DNA of 40,534 nt from contig RCNN01000260.1 in assembly GCA_003667245.1 (NCBI GenBank), positions 1-40,534 on the forward strand. Direction: 5' to 3'. Shown one piece after another: positions 32,806 through 40,534 of the stretch (the first letter of the stretch is position 1; every line of letters begins with the position of its first letter). Source of the stretch: Heterostelium multicystogenum (taxonomy: Eukaryota; Evosea; Eumycetozoa; Acytosteliales; Acytosteliaceae). Position numbers and translations under genes: made by a program. The notes under the pieces were generated by a model. The model was not told the origin of the DNA. It saw only the letters and a list, made by a program, of their open reading frames with translations, and did no database searches.

Positions 32806-33612
32806 ATGGCTATGAGTCTGACCAGCAGTATTCGGAATATGGAAAATCCGCATTTTTATTTCGAGTTGGGAGAGTTGATTTCAAGCACCGGCACTGAAAC
32901 ACTTTCGCAGCGAACATGCTGCAACTGGTCAACAAGCTGGTTACCGGTTCACTTGGTGGACCTCAGTGAATGGACCTCGACGAGCACCAGGCCTGCGTGC
33001 TCGATATCAAGTTACTTGGCAGCGACGGGTTGAAGCAGGACCTGCCGCCACCGCGCACCCTGCATCACCGCGACGAATCATCCGCTGCTGAAAAAAATGC
33101 TCGGCATGAACGACCCGCTGTTGATCCAGATGAATGCCAAGGCCGACAGCAACCCACACCCGCGGCACCCTCCCATCAGTGCAACCTGGTATCGCGCCAG
33201 GCCAATCGGCGCTGCGTGATTTCGTTCTACCGGCCCCACACCCAACGCGCCTTTTCCCTGGCGCAGCTGTCGTTTCTCAAGAGCCTTTCGGAAACCTTGC
33301 TGCCGTTGATCGAGCGCCACGCGCAGATTCAATCGACAGCCCCGCCGGTAGCGCCCGACCCTCTAAAACTCCGTTGGAGCAGTCGCAATTGCAGCGCGAA
33401 TTCTATAAACGCCTGTCACTCAGTGACATCACCTTATCGGCGCGGGGAACAGGAGGTTTGCCTGGGGTTGTTGACCGGCGGAACCGTACCGCAGATGGCC
33501 GAGAAACTCAGCGTGAAAAAACAGCTCCATCGAAACCTACCTCAAGCGCGCGGCGGCCAAACTGGGCGTGAGTGGCCGGCATGGCCTGGCCAAATGGATG
33601 GTTGGCGCGTGA
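32806..33612 (+). CDS. LuxR-family transcriptional regulator, frameshifted
   Basis: About 268 residues across at least four frame changes (near 32910, 33085, 33370-33440 and 33520). The C-terminal LuxR-type HTH is readable in pieces: LSLSDITLSAR, then EQEVCLGLLTGGTVPQMAEKL, then SVK followed by IETYLKRAAAKLGVS-like residues in another frame, ending WMVGA. The N-terminal half (NPHFYFELGELISSTGTE...) shows no recognisable autoinducer-binding domain, as is usual for lipopeptide-cluster LuxR proteins. Start at 32806 (ATG GCT ATG) after AAGG; 32812 is possible. The stop TGA at 33610-33612 overlaps the ATG of nodT by one base. By position it is the likely activator of the NRPS genes (inference). 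Confidence 0.8.
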
Positions 33613-34995
33613 TGAAAAAACTGATGCTCGGCGTGGCGTGTGTGCTTGGCGGTGTTCGTTGATCCCGGACTATCAGCGGCCCGAGGCACCGACCCCGGCG
33701 CACTTCCCGGTGTATAACGCGGACCGGGTGGGGCCATCGGCCGCCGGGCCTGACTGGCAACAGTTGTTCCGTGACCCGGTGATGCGGCAGTTGATTGGCC
33801 AGGCCCTGGTGAATACCGTGACCTGCGGGTGGCGGCGCTGAATGTCGAAGCGTTCCAGGCGCAGTACCGCATCCAGCGTGCCGACCTGTTCCCGGCGGTG
33901 TTGCCCACGGGTGCCGAAAACCGCCAGAAAGTCCCGCGCCGCGCCACTACCACCGGCAAGTCCTGCGATCACCTCTACCTATTCGGCGACATTGGGCGTC
34001 AGCGCCTACGAGCTGGATTTTTTCGGCCGCGTACCGCAGCCTCAGTGGAGCAGGCGATGCTGCAATACCTGGCCACTGAAGAAGCTCGGCGCAGCGCGCA
34101 ACTTGAGCCTGGTGGCCAACGTCGCCAAAACGCTTACCTGACCTGGCGCGCCGACCAGGAACTGCTGGCCCTGGCCCGGCAGACGCTGGCCTCGGACGAG
34201 CACAGCCTGCGTCTGACGTCGCGCAGTAAAACGGCGGGCAAGGCGACGTCGATCGATGTGATCCAGGCCCGGACCAGCGTCGAAAGTACCCGGGCAAGCA
34301 TTGCGCGCTACCAGCGGCAGGTGGCCCAGGACCTCAACAGCCTGGCGTTGCTGGTGGGTGGCCGGTGCCGGATTCTTTGCCGGCACAGCCGCTGTCCGAC
34401 GACCTGGTAGCCCGGGTGCCGGCCGGGTTGCCGTCGGACCTGCTGCAACGGCGGCCGGATATTGTGCAGGCCGAGTATCAGCTTCAGGCGGCCAACGCGA
34501 ATATTGGCGCGGCGCGGGCGGCGTTTTTTCCTTCGGTTACGCTGACGGCCAACGCTGGCACCTCGAGTAAGGATCTGTCGGGATTGTTCCAGGGGGGCTC
34601 GGGGAGTTGGGGGTTCCAGCCGCAGATCAATCTGCCGATCTTCAACGCGGGCAGCCTGCGGGCCAGCCTGGATTACGCGAAGATTCAGAAGAACATTTAT
34701 GTCGCGCAGTATGAGAAGTCGATTCAGACAGCGTTCCAGGAAGTCTCGGACGGGCTGGCGGCGCGGCAAACGTATAACGAGCAACTGGCGGCGCAGCGGG
34801 ATTTTGTTCGGGCCAACCAGACGTATTACGACCTGGCTCAGCACCGGTATCGCAGTGGGGTGGACAGTAATCTGGTGTTTCTGGATGCGCAGCGGTCGTT
34901 GTTCAGTTCGCAGCAGGCGTTGATTGTTGATCGGTTGGCGCAGTTGGTGGCGGAGGTGAATTTGTATACGGCGTTGGGTGGGGGGTGGGGGGTGA
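33612..34995 (+). CDS. NodT/OprM-family outer-membrane efflux lipoprotein, frameshifted
   Basis: RND-type outer-membrane factor (TolC-like trimeric channel), probably serving lipopeptide or drug export. N-terminus [14 protein letters not shown], then a frame change where a lipobox Cys is expected, then [12 protein letters not shown]. Family landmarks: [28 protein letters not shown] in the next frame, [57 protein letters not shown] and [19 protein letters not shown]. The open frame runs on to 35102 through a poly-G tract into repeat DNA. A TGA at 34993-34995, one base out of frame, right after ALGGGW, is the likely natural stop because family members end there. Coupled to luxR by a TGATG overlap. 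Confidence 0.85.
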
Positions 34996-35289
34996 TTCTG
35001 CTGGGGGGGGGGGTGGGGGTGGGGGCATATCCGTTTCTTCGGTCACGGCGGCTTATGGTTCCGCTCTTACAGCGGCTCACTTTTGGAAAAGCCCCAAAGT
35101 AAGCAAAAGCAAGAGCACGGCGGCCTGAAAGCCGACCTGAGTGTTAAAAGCAAAAGCAAAAGCCGCTTTGCTGTAGGAGCTGGCTTGCCGGCGATGCAGA
35201 CACCTCGGTGCATCAGGTACACCCAGTTGATGCCATCGCCGGCAAGCCAGCTCCTACAGTGGACCGTGAGCCGCTGTAAGAGCAAAACC
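34996..35289. repeat. Convergent intergenic region with composite repeat and REP pair
   Basis: No gene. It contains a poly-G tract (to about 35026) and the partial third copy of the long repeat (35029-35101: GCATATCCGTT... CCGCTCTTACAGCGGCTCAC). Next come an AAAAGC-rich stretch (35101-35165) and a REP pair: TGTAGGAGCTGGCTTGCCGG at 35172 and its inverse ending at 35258. Last is GTGAGCCGCTGTAAGAGC at 35266-35283, the inverse of the block at 35063. The whole is a ~220-base inverted repeat between the ends of nodT and the dehydrogenase gene and could serve both as a terminator. Confidence 0.7.
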
Positions 35290-36635
35290 CTAAGGCCTTA
35301 CCCGCGCCACCCGCCACACCTTGTTCCCCACATCATCCGCCACCAGCAACGCGCCCTGCCCGTCCAACCGCTACACCCACCGGACGCCCCTGAGCCTCTC
35401 CATCACCATTTAAAAACCCAGTCAGGAAAATCAACAGGCACACCCGACGGCTTTCCGTCCCGGAACGGAATAAACACCACCTTGTACCCCGCCTGCGGAT
35501 TACGGTTCCAGGATCCATGCTCCCCCACAAACACCCCATCGGCAAACACCGCTGGCATCCCCGCGCATCGGAAAAAGTCAGGCCCAACGGCGCAACGTGA
35601 GTCCCCAGCGCGTAGTCCGGTGCAATCGCCTGGGCGACCTTGTTCCGGACGCGGCGGCTGCACCCGGCTGTCAACGTGAGCCCCGTAATAACTCCACGGC
35701 CAACCGTAGAAAGCGCCGTCCCGCACCGACGTCAGGTAATCCGGCACCAGATCGCTGCCGATCTCGTCGCGCTCGTTGACCACCGTCCACAAACTGCGTA
35801 GAGCCGGGTTTCCACGCCAGCCCATTGGGATTGCGCAACCCACTGGCGAACAGACGCTTCTGCCCACTGGCAAGATCCAACTCCCAGATCGCAGCACGCC
35901 CTTCCTCGGCGTCAAGCCCGTTCTCACCCACATTGCTGTTGGACCCGACGGTCACATAAAGCTTGGTACCCTCAGGATTGGCCAGGACGTTTTTGGTCCA
36001 GTGATGATTGATCCCGGCCGGCAGATCAGTGACCTTCACCGGCACGGCATCGATGTGAGTCTGGCCCCGAACATAAGGCACCTTGACCACCGCATCGGCA
36101 TTGCCGATATACAACTCATCCCCCACCAACGCCATGCCAAACGGCGACGCCAGCCCACTGAGAAACACACTCTTCACCTCGGCACGCCCATCACCGTCGG
36201 CGTCCCGCAGCAGCGTGATCCGGTCGGCGCTCGGCGTATCGGCACCGACCCGCCCCATCAACAAACCCCATCGCGGTACGACGCGCCCAGGCGAGCAAAC
36301 CCGTGCCGCCGTCCGTGGCACCTTCAGGCATGGGCGGATGGTTACTCTCGGCTACCAGCACGTCGCCATTGGGCAAGGTGTACACCCAGCGCGGATGGTC
36401 AAGGTCCGCGGCCAACGCCGTTACCGTGAACCCATCGGGCGCCGCTGGCTGGGCATTACCGGGCCAGCCGACAGCCTTGGAAACCTTGAGTGTCGGAATC
36501 AGTGATGCAGTGGGTTCGGGCAGTTGCGGGCTTGGCCCCACACCGGCCTGAAACGGCAGTTTTGGAGGAATCGCCACAGGCGCTGAGGGCAGCCGTGGCG
36601 GTGATCAGCAGCGCAAGGCGGCTTGGTGCATTCAT
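35290..36635 (-). CDS. PQQ-dependent sugar (sorbosone) dehydrogenase-like lipoprotein, frameshifted
   Basis: Start ATG at 36635 with GAGG ten bases upstream. A lipoprotein signal is visible: [20 protein letters not shown], then GDSSKLPF, so a periplasmic or membrane-anchored location is expected. The beta-propeller dehydrogenase family is recognised from [104 protein letters not shown] and [18 protein letters not shown]. These strings fall in three frames, so at least four indels break the gene (near 36270, 35800, 35680 and 35400-35420). It ends VWRVARVRP with a TAG at 35292-35290. The substrate is unknown; the name reflects the family only. Confidence 0.82.
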
Positions 36636-36770
36636 TGGGAAACCTCGGGACAGCCCTTTATCGGGCAGGCAAAAACCCGACGGAGTATCGCGTCATTCCC
36701 CGACACCAAAACACCGCCTACCGCGCAATTGAGTTTTAACTCAGTCGCACGAGTGGCTCGGCAGCACTTC

Positions 36771-37744
36771 TCAGGCTTTCCACGGCCCCAACGCCAGGCT
36801 GTAGGGAGAAAACCCCTCGAACTGCCAACGCAGCGCCAGCGCCGCATCCCTTCGGACCACGTGTTCCACGGTCACCTTCCACAACCGCTCAGCCCCCTCG
36901 AACGTGGCCAGTTCATCTCCTTCAAGAATCACCTCGCCCGCCCGGCCATCTGCAACACATCACCCGTAGCAAAATCCACAAACAGCAAGCCCGCAAACCG
37001 GGTTGACCTGCACATTGCCCAAGGTGTTGAAAAAACGAGTTGCCGGTAAAATCGGGAATGGTCAGCCCCTCTCCCTCCACGCGCACAAAACCCACTGTTG
37101 CCGCCTCGGTGTGAAACGTCCACCGAACGCTTGGCCGCATCCCCTTCCAGGTCCACATAGCTGGCGACGAAAAACGTATCAGCGCTGCGAATCAACGCCC
37201 GGTCAGCGTCATCGAGCGAGTTCGCGCGCCGCCACAATACCTTTAGCAGCGCGCTGCCCCCCGGGCCCCCGGGTCCACCGCACGCAACTGGATGTACTTC
37301 GGGCAATTTCCAAACGTGTGCACCACCGCCACAGTAAAAACCGTCGACGCCGGCAGCCCCGATAACCCCGTTCATGCGATTACGCCGCCGCGTATTCAGG
37401 TCAATGCCCAACAGCCCGACCGACGCGCCTTGTTGCAGCCCGCTCCCGGCGGGGTCACTCTCCGCAGGCAGGCTGTCGATACGCAAAGCTGTAGGGGTCC
37501 GGCGAATACGCAAACCCCGGCGTGCCCTCCAGCAGCGTGGCCCAGGGCAGCCCCTGCTCATCCACGGCCCCCACCACCAGATAGGGCAACAACTCATAAA
37601 AAGCCCGATGCTGCTCCGGCAAGTGATCCCGTAATCACCTTCGCGCCGATCACCTCCATGCGCTCGGCCACGCCGGCCACTTTGCTGCAACTGCCGCTCG
37701 CCGGCATGCCATGGCGAAACGGGGGACGCGTCCTGGTGATTCAT
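36771..37744 (-). CDS. Pyridoxamine 5'-phosphate oxidase-related FMN-binding protein, frameshifted
   Basis: About 320 residues over several frame changes. Start ATG at 37744 (MNHQDASPVSPWHAGERQLQ), two bases after the stop of the upstream LysR gene. Readable family parts: SPWHAGERQLQQ, LRIDSLPAESDPAGSGLQQG, VGLLGIDLNTRRRNRMNG (a hallmark of this subfamily), RSADTFFVASYVDLEG, DVSHRGGNSGF, FAGLLFVDFATGDVLQM, and a C-terminus SPYSLALGPWKA, then TGA at 36773-36771. Probable flavin-dependent oxidoreductase of unknown substrate. Closeness to the tandem LysR genes suggests co-transcription. Confidence 0.75.
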
Positions 37745-37746
37745 GA

Positions 37747-38646
37747 TCAAGCCCTCGGTGAATGAAACGCCGGATGTTCACGCAATGCCGCCACGCTGAA
37801 ATCGACAAAACTGCGCACCCGCATCGAAGCGTTGCGCCCTTCGCGTAGACCCACATGCACCGGCAGCGGCGGCGGTTCATAGGCCTGCAATACTCGACAC
37901 AGTTGCCCGCTCGCCAGGTGCTCGTGCACCGGGTAGCTCAAGCACCGGATCAACCCTGCGCCCTGCACCGCCGCATTGATCGCGCCCTGCACCGTGGTGC
38001 AACCGAGACGCGCCCGGGCTTGATGCTGGCGCCCTGGAAATCCCACTGCACCCAATTCGAATACGCCTGGCTGGCGACCAGCCGATGCTCCTTGAGCGCC
38101 TCCGGTTGCACCGGTTCGCCATGGCTTTGCAGATAGCCGGGGCTGGCGCAGACGATGTTGCGCACATGGCCCACGGGCCGGGCAATCAGGGATGAACCGG
38201 GCAGTTCCCCCACCAGGACTGCCACGTCCAGGCCGTCTTCATTCAGGTTCGGATAATGATCGTGGTAATGGGCAAACAGGCGGACTCCGGGATAGCGCTC
38301 CAGGTAGCTGGCCAACAGCGGCGCCATCACATAACGGCTGAACAGCAACGGGAAAAAACACCCGCAGGTTTCCCTCGGCCTGCGCGTGCGCACCTGGGCA
38401 GATGCTTCGGCGGCGCTCACGCCGTCAAGGATCCGCGAACAGTCGGCCATGAACGTCGCCCCGGCTTCGGTGAGGCGAATGCCCCGGGTGCTGCGCTGTA
38501 CCAATGGCACCCGCAAGCGCGTCTCCAGCCGGTCAATCGCGCGGATCACAGTTGGGCCCCGAGATGCCCAGGCAGCGGGCTGCCGCGGACAGGCTCGGCT
38601 GCCGGGACAGCGCCTGGAAGATCTGCATGTCGCGATAACGGTCCAT
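37747..38646 (-). CDS. LysR-family transcriptional regulator (downstream of the tandem pair), frameshifted
   Basis: About 300 residues. N-terminal winged HTH: MDRYRDMQIFQALSRQPSLS, AAARCLGISG, frame change near 38550, then VIRAIDRLETRLRVPLVQRS. Effector domain: SRYVMAPLLASYLERYPGVR, ELPGSSLIARPVGHVRNIV, LKEHRLVASQAYSNWVQWDF; final segment RVRSFVDFSVAALREHPAF. The ATG at 38646 overlaps the TGA of the upstream LysR gene (TGATG). The stop at 37749-37747 lies two bases before the flavoprotein start, so all three are probably translated from one message. Frame changes near 38550, 38350 and 38020. Confidence 0.83.
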
Positions 38647-39564
38647 CAGGCCGGCCGCTGCATCGATGGGTTGAGCGCAGCATCCTGCCCCAGCCGGCTG
38701 ACCAGAAAATCCACGAACGTGTTGACCTTCGCCGGTACCCGGGCGTTGTTCTGGAACACCACATGGATCGGCAAGGCCGGCGGTTCGAAGTCTTGCAGGA
38801 TGATTTCCAGTGCGCCTGCACGCACATCGCTGGCCACCTGATAAGACAACACCCCGTGTGACGCCCCAGCCCAGCCGCGCGAGGTTGATCGCCGCGTTGT
38901 TGGCGGTGACTACCAGGCGCGGCTCAACGGCCACGCTCAACGGCTGGCCGCCTTCCCTGAACTGCCATTCGCTGACCAAACTGGCTGGAAGACGACGTGA
39001 CAATCTTCGCCTCACGCAGTTGTCCGGGGTGCAGTGGCCGGTGCCGCTCAAGGTAAGCCGGCGCCGCGCACACTACGCGACGCACCTCGCCGACCTTGAT
39101 CGCCTGCTGGCCGGGTTCCTGCAAATGCCCGATGCGCACGGCCACATCGACGCCTTCATCGGTCATGTTGACCACACGGTCCACCAGCAAGGCGTTGATG
39201 CTGACCTGGGCAAACAGGTCCAGGTACTCCCCCAGGATTGGCGCGACGAACAACTCGCCGAACAACACCGGCGCGGTGACCGTCAGGTGCCCCACGGGAT
39301 CGAGAAGCTGCTGCTGCCGCTTCTTCGGGGCTCAGTCAACTCCGCGAGGATGCGCCGGCAATCGTCCAGGTAACGCTGGCCGGCCTCGCTCAGGTGCAGG
39401 CTGCGGGTGGTGCGCGAAAGCAACTGGGTGCCAATACGCGCCTCCATCGCGGCAATCGCGCGGGTCACGCTGGGGGGCGAGATGTTCAGGCGCCGGGCCG
39501 CAGCGGCAAAGCCCTGTTCTTCGGCGACGGCGAGGAAAATCTGCATTTCCTGGAAACGGTCCAT
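38646..39564 (-). CDS. LysR-family transcriptional regulator (upstream of the tandem pair), frameshifted
   Basis: N-terminal HTH is intact: MDRFQEMQIFLAVAEEQGFA, ARRLNISPPSVTRAIAAMEA, LLSRTTRSLHLSEAGQRYL. After a break near 39310 the effector domain continues GHLTVTAPVLFGELFVAPIL, DEGVDVAVRIGHLQEPGQQA, VGEVRRVVCAAPAYLERH. Further breaks occur near 38980 and 38860, and the end is VNTFVDFLVSRLGQDAALNP. ATG at 39564 is preceded by AAGGGGACCC, a plausible SD. It resembles the next LysR over its whole length, so the pair probably arose by duplication. Confidence 0.83.
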
Positions 39565-39616
39565 GGGTCCCCTTTAATCGAATGGCGTACGCCAGCCCAG
39601 TGGCTTCGCAGCTGTG

Positions 39617-39725
39617 GTGGCGAGGGAGCTTGCTCCCGTCGGGCTGCGTAGCGGCCCCAAAAATCCTGGGAGCGCTGCGCACTGGCGCGCCAACCCGGTC
39701 CAGCGGGAGCAAGCTCCCTCGCCAC
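39617..39725. repeat. REP pair (REPIN) between lysR and gst
   Basis: GTGGCGAGGGAGCTTGCTCCCG at the left (39617) and its inverse ending GGGAGCAAGCTCCCTCGCCAC at 39725, with ~65 bases between. It lies directly downstream of the gst stop and upstream of the lysR promoter, so it may also end gst transcription. Different REP subtype from those at 23991 and 35172. Confidence 0.8.
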
Positions 39726-39733
39726 AAAAATCT

Positions 39734-40361
39734 TCAAGCCTTGGCCAAAGCCCACAGCCGTGCGTTGCATACCGATAAAAACCCGGCAGCGCCTCGATGC
39801 TGTCCAGCCAGGCGCGAACCTGCGGATAGTCGTCCAGCGCGACATTCCCCTCCGGCGCATGGGCGATGTAGGTGTAGTGCGCGATATCGGCAATCGTCGG
39901 CAGGTCACCGGTGAGAAAACGGCTCTGCTCCAAACTGGTGCCTACCACTTTGAGGAATGCGTGGGAGCGGCTGATGGTCGCCTCGGCATTCCAGCGCGGC
40001 ACCGACACAGTGATCCAATCGCGCCGCAGCCGGCCGGTGTGCAGCGGCCCTGCCGCAGCCGAGAGCCAACGCTGCACACGGGCCTGAAAGCCAAAGGCTC
40101 GGTGGGGCAGCCACTGGGCGGTGCCATATTGGCCGGCGAGGTACACCAGGATCGCGTTGGAGTCCGCCAGCACCACACCGTTATCATCGATCACCGGCAC
40201 CTGGCCGAAGCTGTTGAGGGTGGCCAGGAACTCAGGGGTTTTGTGCGCGCGCCTTGCTTCAGATCGACGTGCACCCGCTCAGCGGGCACCGCCCAGCAGC
40301 GACAGCATCAACTCAACCCGGTGGGAATGGCCAGACAAGGGTAACGGTACAGTTTGATCAT
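39734..40361 (-). CDS. Glutathione S-transferase family protein, frameshifted
   Basis: About 208 residues. ATG at 40361 after GGAGCCCGTC (good SD), MIKLYRYP, then one missing C shifts the frame; the next frame reads LSGHSHRVELMLSLLG, a GST N-terminal thioredoxin-fold helix. The clean stretch 40200-39780 has PVIDDNGVVLADSNAILVYL, the glutathione-contacting DSNAI segment, and the C-terminal helical domain with LTGDLPTIADIAHYTYIAHA and YPQVRAWLDSIEALPGF. Two extra T's in T-runs near 39750-39780 hide the natural end GMQRTAV..., LAKA, and a TGA at 39736-39734. Uncorrected, the frame would run into the REP. Confidence 0.85.
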
Positions 40362-40488
40362 GACGGGCTCCGCGATGTGCCAGGGGACTCGGACCCGGTG
40401 ATCGGGTCGATGACGCTTATGTTCCACCGCTACGGCACACAGCAGAATAGCCAGTTTTACAATCCAGCATTTCACCGGATGAAAACAA

Positions 40489-40534
40489 TCAATCGCCAAA
40501 CAACTCGTCGATCAGGTTGAACAGGGTGGTTTTT
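40489..40534 (-). CDS. C-terminal end of an unidentified protein, cut by the window edge
   Basis: Reading in from the right edge on the minus strand: KTTLFNLIDELFGD followed by TGA at 40491-40489. Too short to assign to a family. The 127 bases between this stop and the gst start show no other gene. Confidence 0.4.
   Translation of the reverse strand, partial: KTTLFNLIDELFGD

Noticed and set aside
35083..35679. 198-codon plus-strand ORF after nodT
   Set aside because: It starts in repeat DNA and continues antisense to the dehydrogenase 3' end. No protein features.

Overview
The window looks like a chromosomal piece of a fluorescent Pseudomonas (P. fluorescens group). It is GC-rich, carries REP/REPIN-type intergenic repeats, and is filled mostly by a large non-ribosomal peptide synthetase (NRPS) locus on the minus strand, with a LuxR regulator and a NodT/OprM-like outer-membrane factor beside it. 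This is the usual setting of a cyclic lipopeptide biosynthesis cluster.

Layout, read in the direction of NRPS transcription (right to left). NRPS gene A (32326 to 26052) has two modules, NRPS gene B (23415 to 10428) has four, and NRPS gene C (10431 to beyond base 1) has three modules followed by a thioesterase cut by the window edge. I read the ten-residue adenylation codes by hand against the GrsA positions, bridging obvious single-base frameshifts. They give Leu-(Glu/acidic)-Thr-Val-Leu-Ser-Leu-Ser-Ile. The 2-4-3 module plan, the N-terminal starter-like C domain, the dual condensation/epimerisation (C/E) domains and the single LCL domain at module 8 all match the viscosin group (viscosin, WLIP, massetolide): fatty acyl-Leu1-Glu2-aThr3-Val4-Leu5-Ser6-Leu7-Ser8-Ile9, closed by the terminal thioesterase as a lactone on Thr3.

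Genes A and B are separated by 2.6 kb that hold a structurally complete IS3-family element (orfA, orfB, an A_AAA_AAG slippery site and terminal inverted repeats) and inverted copies of a long intergenic repeat. Divergent from gene A lie luxR and nodT, which overlap by one base (TGATG). After them come, all on the minus strand, a PQQ/sorbosone-dehydrogenase-like lipoprotein (35290-36635), a pyridoxamine-phosphate-oxidase-like flavoprotein (36771-37744), two tandem LysR regulators (37747-38646 and 38646-39564), a glutathione S-transferase (39734-40361), and the last codons of an unidentified gene at the right edge.

A major caveat is that almost every gene here, NRPS or not, is broken by frameshifts. 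The ones I inspected are nearly all single-base gains or losses in short homopolymer runs, and undoing them restores family motifs or a natural stop. I therefore treat the genes as intact in the organism and the sequence as carrying uncorrected indels. Coordinates are given for whole genes across these breaks. The IS element and a 3-kb stretch of gene C are clean.
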